Shown here piece after piece: positions 26,082 through 36,781 of a stretch of 64,000 nt of DNA (its first letter is position 1; every line of letters begins with the position of its first letter). Below the pieces are notes generated by a model. It was given only the letters and a program-made list of their open reading frames with translations, searched no databases and was not told where the DNA came from. The translations under genes were made by a program, and so were the position numbers. This stretch comes from Setoptus koraiensis (Eukaryota; Arthropoda). The stretch lies in contig CM106585.1 in the NCBI GenBank assembly GCA_048013815.1, positions 13,144,001 through 13,208,000 on the forward strand, read 5' to 3'.

Positions 26082-26398
26082 AGAGGCGCTGCGAGGCACG
26101 TCTTTCATACATGTTGTCCGTGCCCGGCATGCATTGCATAAACTTATGCACTTGTGAGTCGCGAACGCCTCTAGGTCAAGAGTTTGGCGACTCGCTGTCG
26201 TCTGTCGTTGTGGCAGGCATTGGTTACTAACATGATGTTGGTCACGTGACAGATACGTAGATCGTGCCAATGCGACTGTCGTCACAAGTGCGCGGTGCCC
26301 CCTCTCGCCCCAATAAAGGCCAGCCAGAATAAACATAAACACGTGTGTGCGTATGATACATGAGATGAAGAGAGAGCGCCCGGGCCGCGCAGTCAGAC

Positions 26399-26459
26399 GC
26401 GGGCCCCAGCTCCAAATTCAGTCAAATCGCGGGGCCCCAGCTCCAAATTCAGTCAAATC
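26399..26459. repeat. 30/31-bp tandem duplication
   Basis: Two copies identical except for one extra G in the GGGGCCCC of the second. Both contain CAGCTCCAAATTCAGTC. Confidence 0.93.
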
Positions 26460-26526
26460 GTTTCGGCCGACGGTGCGCGATTGCCGAGAAACGGCAAGCG
26501 CGTGTGGGCGTCAATTTAAGCCTCTT

Positions 26527-26580
26527 GACTGGACAACTTATCATCGATGAGCCGACTGGACAACTTATCATCGATGAGCC
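26527..26580. repeat. Exact 27-bp tandem duplication
   Basis: Two identical units starting GACTGGACAACTTATC, suggesting a recent event. Confidence 0.95.
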
Positions 26581-26943
26581 GCCCACTGGCCAGTCACTCG
26601 AGACTCGCCAACACGCCAACACGCTAACGCGGATTGGCTGCCATTGGGGCCCGGCCAGCCGCCCATGCACGCGCATTGAGTGGGGCCCGTCTAAATAATC
26701 TCTTTTTTCAGGCCTTGATTATGTAATCGGCAACAATTGACGCATTATTATTGCGCGCCCAACTGATTGCTCGCTGCGTCGGTGTGTGTGTGTGTGTGTC
26801 CATTGATCATGGTGTCATCCGATCAAATAAGCAAAATATCGGCCCAAATAAAGCCAGCACAATATTATACTCACACTGTGTAATGTATATAGTGGGTGTA
26901 GTATTGAGTGGCGCCAAGAGAGGACGGGCCAAACGGATAAATG

Positions 26944-27012
26944 GCCGCTGCCCAAACGGACAGATCGCCGCTGCCCGAACGGACAGATCGCCGCTGCCCA
27001 GACGGGACGCAA
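26944..27012. repeat. 23-bp minisatellite, 3 copies
   Basis: Units start GCCGCTGCCC at 26944, 26967 and 26990. Confidence 0.9.
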
Positions 27013-28371
27013 TGACGGGCCGGCGAACGGATCATTCAAGTCGGACGGCGATGTAAAACGATAATGTTGCTGGCCGAGTTAACGACTGCGCCATAAATGC
27101 GATTTTGGCAAACAACCATGGGCGCGCCAGATCGACAGATACGTATTACGTAACGACGTTTCTGCTTGTCTGGCTATTTGGCATTTTTCGTCTTTCCGGC
27201 GGCCGACTTAAACTGTTGTTGTTGCTGTTGCTGTTGTTGTTGTGCCGATTTATGCCATGCTTTATGGTTGGAAAAATTGTCGATATTACGAGGAAGAATC
27301 TAGCGCGCAAGCAGCTTAACAATCTATATTTATTCTTTCTATTTATTCTTTGTTTTGCTCGCTCAATTTTTGCCATTTGCGCGCGCGGCAATTTCTCTCT
27401 CCCTCTCGCTCCCTCTCGCTCCCTCTTGAGCCGCTTGCACACTTCTGGCGCTGGCACTGGCTCGCTTTTTGCGCCGCGCCAAACGTTGAATGTCGGCCAA
27501 GATGGCGCCCCTCAATCATAGGCACGAGGCTTGCTTGAAAAACGGCATTCAAGCCAGATCAGGCCAGATATTGTGTGCGCGGCGCGGGCGGATTTAGCCG
27601 CACAATATCGCGGGCAATAGCGGCCAGCGGCCGGGCAGCTAAGCTGGCAAATAAACAACGACGTTACTTTTGGTGAAGCGCCCGCTTTGGGACGCGCCAG
27701 AGAGCGGCCAAAGCGGTGAAGCTGAAGCGCGCGGGCACATTAACGGAATAGGAATGGCCAGATTAGCGACCGTTTGACAACAGCGAACGGGCCCCGGCTG
27801 GCTGGCTGGCTGGCCGGTGTTGGCGACAAACCGTTGGCTCGGAATCGCCTCTTGCGGATATGTTTTCGGCTTGCCCGGTCACTTGGTCAGCGACTGGCAA
27901 TGCCCGACTAATGCGACCGCCGGCCGGACTGAAAAACGGGCAAGCGCACAAGCGCACAAGCGCACACACGGGCAAGCGGCGAGCGGACGGACGGATGGAC
28001 GGGCGAACGGGCGAACGTAGGCGCGTTTCGGGCGGGCACACGTTTGTTTGGGGCCCGGCGAAAAGTCAAGTTGGTCACTTGTTCGCGATGGCGCATCAAT
28101 TGTGACTAGAAGTGGCACTGCCCAGAGCGAATCAGTGCCCCCTCATCCATCAGTGCTGGTCACCGTTATTGTTGCCGCTCGAATTGGGGCTCCCAGTGGC
28201 TCGATGTTCGGGATGCCAGTGGGCGAACATTCACAAACAATCCGGCAAAAAGCACACAAACAGACGAGATCGACACCGACAACAAGACCACTCGTTGCCA
28301 CCATTTTCTGGCCAGCGCCTAGTTCAACTTATTCACGCTCGAGGCGCTGCGGTGTCTTGATAAATTATTTC

Positions 28372-28394
28372 GTCGGATCGTGCCACGATCCGAC
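28372..28394. repeat. 11-bp inverted repeat, 1-base centre
   Basis: GTCGGATCGTG, C, CACGATCCGAC. Confidence 0.85.
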
Positions 28395-29137
28395 TTTTTG
28401 GGAAATCTCGTTCGCTGCAAAAAGTCTCGCGCAAACTGCAAGAATTTTCCAATTGTTTTTGCCAAATTATCCAAAAGTTTATTTTGGCCCAAAGTCGTGG
28501 CAGCACCGACAATAACGAGCCAACAATAACTCTGGCGAATTGGTGTGAATTGGCCAGCTCGCTCTAGAGCCGGCGAGCGCTGACAGCGCCGACCAAGGCG
28601 AGGCCACACAATGGGGCCCATTTGGTCCCATTTGGTCCCATTCAGCGAGAAGCCGGAGAGGGCGAGAGAATGGGAGCGAGTGGGAACGGGCTCGTGACTC
28701 GGTCAAGTTTGCGCTCACGATGCACAGAGATTTATGTGGGGCCGGCAGGTTTACCTAGTGGCTGGCGCTTAGCGAGTTGGTTGCTTAAAAAAGGATTCCT
28801 TCGAGCAGAACAGATTCTCTAATGATTGAATGGGGGCGCACCAATCATTGAGAGCGCGACTCGTGATCCGGTCGCGGCCTTTCGGGCGCCCCAAAGTGCC
28901 CCCGAACGCGCGCTGAAAGCGAACGCTGTTGTTCAACGAGAGCTGTAGGCTTTTGGCTGCACATTTGTGCGGCGCTAAATTACTACAAAATTTGGCAGTG
29001 GCGCACAAGCTTGAAATGGGGCGCCCGCTTGCCAGGGCACACAAAGCTTGTGAGCGGCCACTTTGGGGAAAACAAATAATCGCGCACGAGCGGGCCAAAT
29101 TCGATTGTTAACGGCGGGCCCCGAAGAATAATGGACA

Positions 29138-29166
29138 TTTCATGGGCCGACTGCGGGCCCATGAAA
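29138..29166. repeat. 11-bp inverted repeat, 7-base loop
   Basis: TTTCATGGGCC and GGCCCATGAAA. Confidence 0.82.
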
Positions 29167-30780
29167 CGTTGGCTCGCGACTTTCGAACGCCGACTGGCTG
29201 GCGAACTGGCTGGCGAAGCGGCGTCGAGCGGGCCCCACCGGCTTCGCGCTGGCTTCGAAGCGGCGAAGAGGCCGCTCAGCCGAAATGGCTCTGATGACAT
29301 TAGTTGGATTTAAATTTGTCGTTGGGCGCCGTTTTTGCGAAAGTCAACTACAAGTTAATAGCGTGACTGGGCCGCTCACATCCTCTCGGCGGCTGTGGCG
29401 TGTTTTATTTCCAATTGGCTCGCCCGCTTCGTCGGCGAGTCGCAGTTCGAGAGCGAGCTCCTATTGGGGCCCACTTTGGCGTGCCTGGCGCGACTGGCGA
29501 CTGGCGCCAGGCAAAAGGCAGAGTCGCCTGGTGTGTGTCCACACCAGAAAAGCAAACGTCTTGGCGCTGCTGTCGCGAGTGGGCAAGTCGAGCCAGAATT
29601 AAAAGGGCCCCACAACTCGGAGCTGGCCAGGCGTGTAGGTGTGCGTGTGTAGGTGTCCTATTCTAATTCAATCAACTTAGTAGGCACACCTACGCTAGGC
29701 GGCAGCACACAGCGGGCCGAGTGAAGCGGCGAGAGCAGCCACCAACAATATTTCTCATGTATTTATGCTGCCGTTGCTGCCGTTGTTGCGTAATATGCTG
29801 ATAAAGCCGCCAAAACGGCTGAATTGGCAAGACGATTTGGCGAGGCGCGCTCGCCGGCATTTCGGTTAGCCGGTGACTGGAGCGAGTGCCGGCATTAGTA
29901 GTTATCGTTATAACGAGATCAACAAAGCGCCCCAGCGCCCCAGCGACACACTCCGATTGGCACTGGTGGCGAGAGTAAACAAACGGAGCCAGCTACTCAT
30001 TTGCAACAGAATATGCCCGGCTCGTTCTTTATTCTTTTCATTCGTTGCCCTTTCTTCGCCCCCTGTCGGCGCTCTCGGCCGGCTCTCACCTGGTGCGTGC
30101 GTGCGTGCGTGTGTGTGTGTGTGTTTGCGGCACCTCTAGCTATGGCCTCTAGATATATAGGCACACACGCACACGCACGCCGACGCGCGCGCGCTCACAA
30201 ATCGCTCGCGTCGCCTCGTTTCCTGTTTGTGTTGCCGGCGCAAATGATCTTACAATGCGCCCCCCCCCTCGCCCCTCAACATACAGCCTCAACATACAGC
30301 AGCAGAGTACAGCAAGGGCGGCATATAGGCAGCGTGTGCCGCCGCGGATAATAGTCATGTGCAGTCAATTTAATGGTGGCAACGGTTGCGTCATTGTTGT
30401 TGCTCGCCGGCCAGCGACACCTAGCCGCTTGTCTCATCTGGTTGTGCTGATAGACAAATAGAGGCGCACGCACACGCGACAGTCGGGGCCCCAATGAAGC
30501 CCCACCGAGCGTCGGCTATTGTTCGACTGTGCAGGGGGCGGCACAATTTAAATAAATGCGCTGCGCGCAACGACAGCCAGCGCCTCACCGATAACCGGCG
30601 CAACAACGCCGGCACAATAACGGCACAACGACCGCACAAGTCGCCTTCCGTTCATTAATTGGCTTATCTCGATACTGTGCCGGCGCGCAATTGTGTCCGC
30701 GTGGGCCCTTATCTCGATACTAACCGGCGCGCACAGGTTAGTTGGCCGCGCACCGGAGACAGGTGCAATATGGCCGCCGC

Positions 30781-30870
30781 GGCGTATATGACACCGGCAT
30801 ATATGACACCGGCCTATGTGGCACCGGCGTATGGGGCACCGGCGTATGGGGCGCCGGCGTATGGGGCACC
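30781..30870. repeat. 15-bp minisatellite, 6 copies
   Basis: Units GGCGTATATGACACC drift to GGCGTATGGGGCACC. On the plus strand the frame reads repeated PAYMT and PAYGA. It starts shortly after an ATG (30770) and runs to a GTACGTATAAG donor-like site. Similar peptides occur in some arthropod cuticle proteins, but six short units are not enough to call a gene. Confidence 0.9.
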
Positions 30871-31609
30871 GGAATACCCGAATATCGGTGTATCTGGCAA
30901 CGTACGTATAAGTACGTGTGTGTGTGCGGCTCACATTTTAATAAAACATAAATAGCTACTTACTGGCGTGATGCGGCGCTGGCAGCGCCGCCGCCGCCGC
31001 CGATAAACTAACGATAAACTAACGATAAAGTAACGGGATTATTGCGCGCCAGCCAGATTGCCAATTTGTTGTTTGTTGGAATATGCGTTTGGCTGGCTTT
31101 GGATTATGTTGCAGATGGCGTTGGTGGCAACTGGAAAACATAACTCGCTCGCGCGCACACTTGCCACGGGCAATGGGGCCCCCGGCCGAGGCAGCCGCGA
31201 GCCGATGGCCGACAGTGGGTGCCGGCGACAGCTACACGGGCTACGTGGTGGCGCCGGCTAGACAGCGCCACTGGCCGTTAATAAGATAAAATAGTTTGCG
31301 ACCGCTGGCAATATGTTTGCGCTCGCTTACAGATAATGCCTGATTGTTTGGTCAAGGTGACTGTGCCAGCTCGACAGTCACAATCAGCCACACAAACACC
31401 GGTCGACATTGGATTGTTTGGGGCCCATTGTTTGTGTGCACTCGCTGCGGCTCCAACTGGGGCTCCGGCTCTGACTGGGGCTCTGGCGTTAAGCGCGCGC
31501 ACTAAATAGTGCCGGTTAATGGTGGCGCAAATTTAATCGAGACAGCCAGAGATACTGCCGCTAAATACCGCCAGAGGTACCGCCGAAGCGGGCCGGCCAA
31601 GAGGAAACG

Positions 31610-31695
31610 GCAACAACGACAGCAACAACGACAGCAACAACAACAGCGACAACAACAGCGACAACATCAGCACAACAGCAACAATAGCGACAACT
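31610..31695. repeat. CAA/CAG/CGA triplet array
   Basis: Imperfect CAACAGCGA units. Confidence 0.9.
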
Positions 31696-32442
31696 CGCGC
31701 ACACAGGTGGAGCTGCACTAATCCAGTTTAATTCAATTACATAATATAAATAAACTTGGCTTGTTATTTTTCCCCCTCGCCCCTCGCCCCCGCCCTCTCT
31801 CTCTCTCCCTCTCTGGCGCTCGACGACGCGCTCCCTCTCTGGCGCCCGGCCCGTCGGGCCGCGCTCGACGAAGCGCTCCCATCTGGCAGCGGCGCGCCGG
31901 CACTCAGCCCGGCGCGCACAACATTAGCCGGCCAACATTAATTTGTGCGCCCGCTTTGTATTATTGATTGTTGCTGTTGCCGGCAGTGTCTCTCAAGTTT
32001 AAGTAGTTGATATATAGAGTTAATTAGGATCTCACTCTGTCTCTGTCTATTAATTCCGTGCATCCGGCGGGGCCAATATTAATGCAACGAGGGCGACAGT
32101 GCGCGTTTATATGTGCGCGTATACAAAATAAAATCGCGCCCGTGTGCTGACTGGCTTTTTATCCGCTACACAAACCAGGCCGAAACGGGGGCCAAAACGG
32201 GCCCCGAAACGGGCCCCGAAACAAACCCAGAAACACAAACAAACGGCTGAACAAATGCGCAAATTAACAAACATGCGCCAGCACAAATAAACAAACGACG
32301 GGCTTGTTTTTTGCCCATTTCGGCTTGGCGAGACACCGCGCCGCGCCGCCCCGCACCGTCTTGCCAGTGCCCTGGGTGCAATCAAGGTGCGCAACGCAAT
32401 AGTTTGCTTACTCATTGATTATTAAGTGAAGGTGATAATAGA

Positions 32443-32448
32443 TTTATT
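32443..32448 (-). promoter_or_regulatory. Candidate polyadenylation signal of the receptor
   Basis: The first AATAAA hexamer on the sense strand after the stop codon reads as TTTATT on the plus strand. It would give a 3' untranslated region of about 680-700 bases. The stretch 32450-33121 holds no gene; it contains a short GT run near 32645, a 9-bp GGCC(A/T)-type array (32921-32966) and a GGGGCCC hairpin (33063-33090). Confidence 0.3.
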
Positions 32449-32920
32449 TGTGTTGTTTGTTACATTTGGGCGCGCACACCCACACAAATAGGGTACAATA
32501 TGTTGCTTGCTTGTGTAATTGTTGTTGGCGTCTCCCGTCGTTAATTAGTGGTGGCGCCGACGCTTCCGCTTCGCTCCAAATGCGCGCCGCTCCATACATA
32601 CACATGACCATATACATGTGACAGATAACACGGGACAGGATAATTGTGTGTGTGTGTGTGTGTTATAAATATGCTACGCCTACGCAATTCCGCTCACCTG
32701 TCGGTCGGCGGCGGGCGCGCGGCTCTTCAGCGAGGCTTGCCCAAATACCCGGATGGGGCCGGATTCGAGCGGCCACTGACATTTGTTAGACAAATTTTGT
32801 TTATCATGGGTGTGCTTGTTACAATTGAGTGTTTTGCTTAATTATCACATACGTATATGTACACAGATATATCCGGCATATATCGTCGTTCAGTGCGTTG
32901 CTGTTGCGTTGCAAGAGAGA

Positions 32921-32966
32921 GCGCCATTTCGGCCATTTCGGCCAACTCGGCCAATTCGGCCAACAG
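32921..32966. repeat. 9-bp array CCATTTCGG / CCAACTCGG
   Basis: Five degenerate units within the predicted 3' untranslated region of the receptor. Confidence 0.85.
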
Positions 32967-33062
32967 CGGCCAGCTGCTCAAGTTATTTGAATCAAATAAC
33001 AACAAATACCCTTGCCGCGGCATATCCGACGCGGATAATCCGCGCTAGGATTATCCGAGCGA

Positions 33063-33090
33063 TGGGGCCCGCTCGTTTCGGGCCCCATCA
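33063..33090. repeat. Hairpin with GGGGCCC arms just past the receptor stop
   Basis: Arms GATGGGGCCCG and CGGGCCCCATC pair around a 7-base loop, about 30 bases beyond the stop codon. In the mRNA this would be a strong stem at the start of the 3' untranslated region. Confidence 0.7.
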
Positions 33091-33121
33091 GAGTTTCTCA
33101 GAGTGCCAAAGTGCCACCAAA

Positions 33122-36100
33122 TCACGAGTTGGTCACCAGACCGATCTCCTGAGTGGACCGGTAGGTGCAGTTGTAATGATTGTCGTTGGGCCTGTTCACG
33201 CGCAGACATTTCAGATCCTTGCAACAGCAAAACATCCATTGCAATGTCTTCTTGAAGGCATCGCGAAATTCACTATTGAAGTAGGCATAAATGAGCGGAT
33301 TGAGGGTAGAGTTGAAATACCCAATCCAAAACAGTATTGTCACCATAATGCGGGGCACGATGCCCTCGCAGTGCTTGCCGCAAACGTGCATCGAGGTGTA
33401 CCAGCTGAAGAAGGGCAACCAGCACAATATGAAGGCACCCATGATAATGCCCAGGGTCTTGGCGGCCTTGTGCTCGCGCTTCATTTTGCTGATGCTCCGC
33501 TTGGTGGGCGTAGACTGACCGCTCTCGCAATCGTCGTTGTTGTGCTGTTGTTGCTGATGTTGTTGCTGCTGTTGTTGTTGGTGTTGTTGGTGCTGTTGTT
33601 GATGCAAATTGGCTTGGTGTTGTTGATTGTTGTTGTTGTCGTTGCCAACAATCAGCGGGCTGCACTGTTGCTGCGTGACCGCGTCGCCGCCGCCGCCCGT
33701 ATTGTTGTTGGTTCCGGACACCATTTCCATGTTGGCCGCACCGGGTGCCGGGTTGCCGGTTGTTGTGCCCGTCGACAGCTCGTGCTGGCTGCGGCTCAGC
33801 CCGACCGCGCAGCCCGTCGGCGTGCTGGGTCCCGTGTAGGCGTTTTGGCTCAATAGGAGGGCTGTTTGGCTTGCTTGGCTGGTGGCGCCAACGGTGTTGC
33901 CGCTTGTGGCGGCCGATGTCGCCGTTGAGGCATCGGAGGTGTGCCTGGGCAGGGCCGCGTCGCTGGGATTTGCGCCAGCGGGCCGGCCGCTCGCCAAATG
34001 TTGGCCCGGCTGGTGGTAGTGAACGGCGGGCTCCACCTGGCCGCCGCCGCCGATTGTGGTGGCCAGCGAGGGCGTGTTTGAGGGTCGATGGTGCGCGGTT
34101 GGCGCGCCCATTTGCACCGAATTTGCCGCTTGTTGGTTGTTGTTGCGCTGCATTGGCTGCTGCTGCGGGTTGCGGTTGGCCGCGGTCAGCGCGGACTGAG
34201 CGGGCCCGCTGGCCGCGGACAGGTGAGTGGCCGCCGAGACGGACTTTGAGCGGTGCTGCTTGTGTTTGTGCTTATGCTTGTGCTTGTGCTGCTGATGGTG
34301 GTTGCCGTGGTGCGAGTGATGGTTTGGCGCAATCATCTTCTGAGTTTTGTAAATAAACTTTTCCTGTCTTGTGGCCTCAACGTAAATGCGCCAGTAAATG
34401 AACAACATTATGCAACAGGGTATCCAAAACGATATGGACGACGACACAATGGCGTACACCCGATTCACAACAAACTCGCACTCGTACGGGTGCCGCACGC
34501 GGTACTCTAAGTGGTCCGAGGTAGTGTACCAGCCATTAAAGATGGGTATGTAGGACAGCAACGCCGAGCTTATCCACACAATGGTCAGCATTATCACCAC
34601 GGTCTTGGTGGTGATTTTCATGGGATAATCCAGGGGGCGCATAATGGCGTAGAAGCGATCTATCGATATGCAGCATAGATGCAGTATGCTCGCGGTAGAG
34701 AACAGTACGTCGCACGCTGACCAAAAGTCACACACCCACTGATTGAATATCCAGCGGCCCGACAAAATAACGCTTGCGTTAAAAGTCATAGCGAACAGCG
34801 CCACCAAAATGTCAGCGCACGCCAGCGACACCACAAACCAATTTGTGGTGACGCGCAACTTCCTGTGCCGACACACGGACAATATCACCAGCGAGTTACC
34901 GAAAATGTCGCCCACTATTATTGCGGCCACTATGAAAAATGTCAAACAATAGAGCATCTGATCGGTGACATTCATTTGGCCGAACGACAGCTCCACGGGC
35001 TGCCGGTCGTCCGCTTGCGCGCCCTCCGACCGGTTGCCGTTGTCGGCCGCGAAGCTACGGTAGCCCGCCGACGCGTTATCGGCCCGCTGCTCGCCGCCGC
35101 CGCCGGCACTCGTCACTTCCGCCAGACCCGCGGCTAACTCGCCTGGGCCGGCGCCGCCCTGCACGGCCGCCTGGCCCAAGTCACCTGGCGGCGACAGGTA
35201 GCTGATTGTGGGCGCGTTCTGGTTTATGGTGGCCATGACGGCATTGTTGAGGCCCGCGTTGTCGTCGTAATAGAAACCGCTGGACGGCGCTGCCGGCAAC
35301 TGCTGCTGCTGCTGCGGCTGGTCCAGCTGACGGCGGGTCATGGCGGCGCTCGTTGGGCCAGTCGGGGCGGCCAGTCGCAGCCGCTTGAGCGGTTGGCCCG
35401 AGTGGCCGGCGCGCGACTCCGCAACAATATGCTGCCGTAAGTCGTCGTAATGGCCGCTCCATCTGGTTGGTGCGGTTGAGCTGTTGTTGTCGTCGGTGGC
35501 GCCGGCCGTGCCGTTCAGCCGCATTCTTGTCTCCGCTTGGGCCGCCTCGGCGGCGGCCAGTTGTGCGCCGCACCGGAAATGGGGCAGCCATTCAGGCGTC
35601 AGGGGGCCCAGGGCGGCAGGCCGCTTGTGGGTGTTTGGCACAAGCAAGAGATCAAACAAGCACAACAACAGCGCGTATATCAACAGTTTTTGCAGCGCCA
35701 ATCTCTTGCCGGCGTGTCCGCCACTTCCGGTTGTCGTGGACCATCGCCGAATGGTGTCCGGCTGATATCTGGCCGGCGCCCCATTGTTTCTCATCTTCTT
35801 CGCGTGCTTGCCACCGATTGATTGGGGCCCGTCGTTTTTGCGCTTCTCAGTTTTGTTGTTGTCAGTGTGTTGAGCCGGCGGCGCCTTGATAGCAGTTGCT
35901 CGAGCGGACAGCGTTCGCTGGACGGAAGTTGGCCCACTATTCACTGGGGTGCTTGTGGCGATCGCCGTCGTTGCGGTTGTCGGTGGTGGCGACAGTGAAG
36001 TCGTTGAGTGGGTCGACTCGTGCGACTGTGGACTAGATCGTTGTTGTTGTTGTTGTTGTTGTTGCTGTTGTTGCCGCTGTTGTTGTTGTTGTTGCTGCTG

Positions 36101-36708
36101 TTGATGTCGTTGTTGCCAGCCGCACACTTGTTGACCGGATAAATCAGGCGCGGTCTGCTCGTTGCTGCAACTGGCCGTGGATGTAAGCACGTTCTCGAAC
36201 CGGAAGTTGGAGGCCGCTGCCTCGTTGCTTCTCGCTGTTGGTGTCCATTGCGCTGCAGTGGCACGGCGTTTTTGTGATGCTGATGCTGTTGTTGCTGTTG
36301 TTGTTGCTGTTGTTGTTGTTGTTGTTGTTGTTGTTTTTGCTGTTGTTGTTGCTGCTGTTGGAATGTTGTCCGTTATCACTTTGTTACTATCACTCTTGAG
36401 AAGTGTCGTCGACGACGATAGCGGCGGCCAAGACGACGGCGACAGAGAACAACGATTGACAACAAATGGCATTCCGACTATGCCGTCATCTCTAGTTGTT
36501 TGTGAGCCTAGCGGACGACAACAAAAGCTCTGTTTGCCAGCTCTATTCGTTATTATGTGTGTATTGCAGTGTTTTTTCAACTTTTCACCAATTGTCAGTG
36601 GCGCTGTTACATGACGTCGACCGCTGCTGTCACTGCTGCACTCACATTGGCCAGGTGAGATCCGGAGGGGCCAACAACGACAGGTCGTTGTTGTCGTTCG
36701 CCCATTTC

Positions 36709-36741
<33 letters not shown>

Positions 36742-36744
36742 GTT

Positions 36745-36781
<37 letters not shown>

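Larger units (their letters stand above)
22261..32442. other. GC-rich gene-poor stretch
   Basis: About 10 kb with no supported gene. It contains triplet arrays, (CA)n and (CT)n runs and short minisatellites listed separately, and eight GGGGCCCC palindromes (six of them before 26500). Confidence 0.4.

Noticed and set aside
32783-33856. Plus-strand open frame of 357 codons
   Set aside because: It lies antisense to the receptor's C-terminal half and to CAA-rich codons; its peptide is low-complexity and matches nothing.
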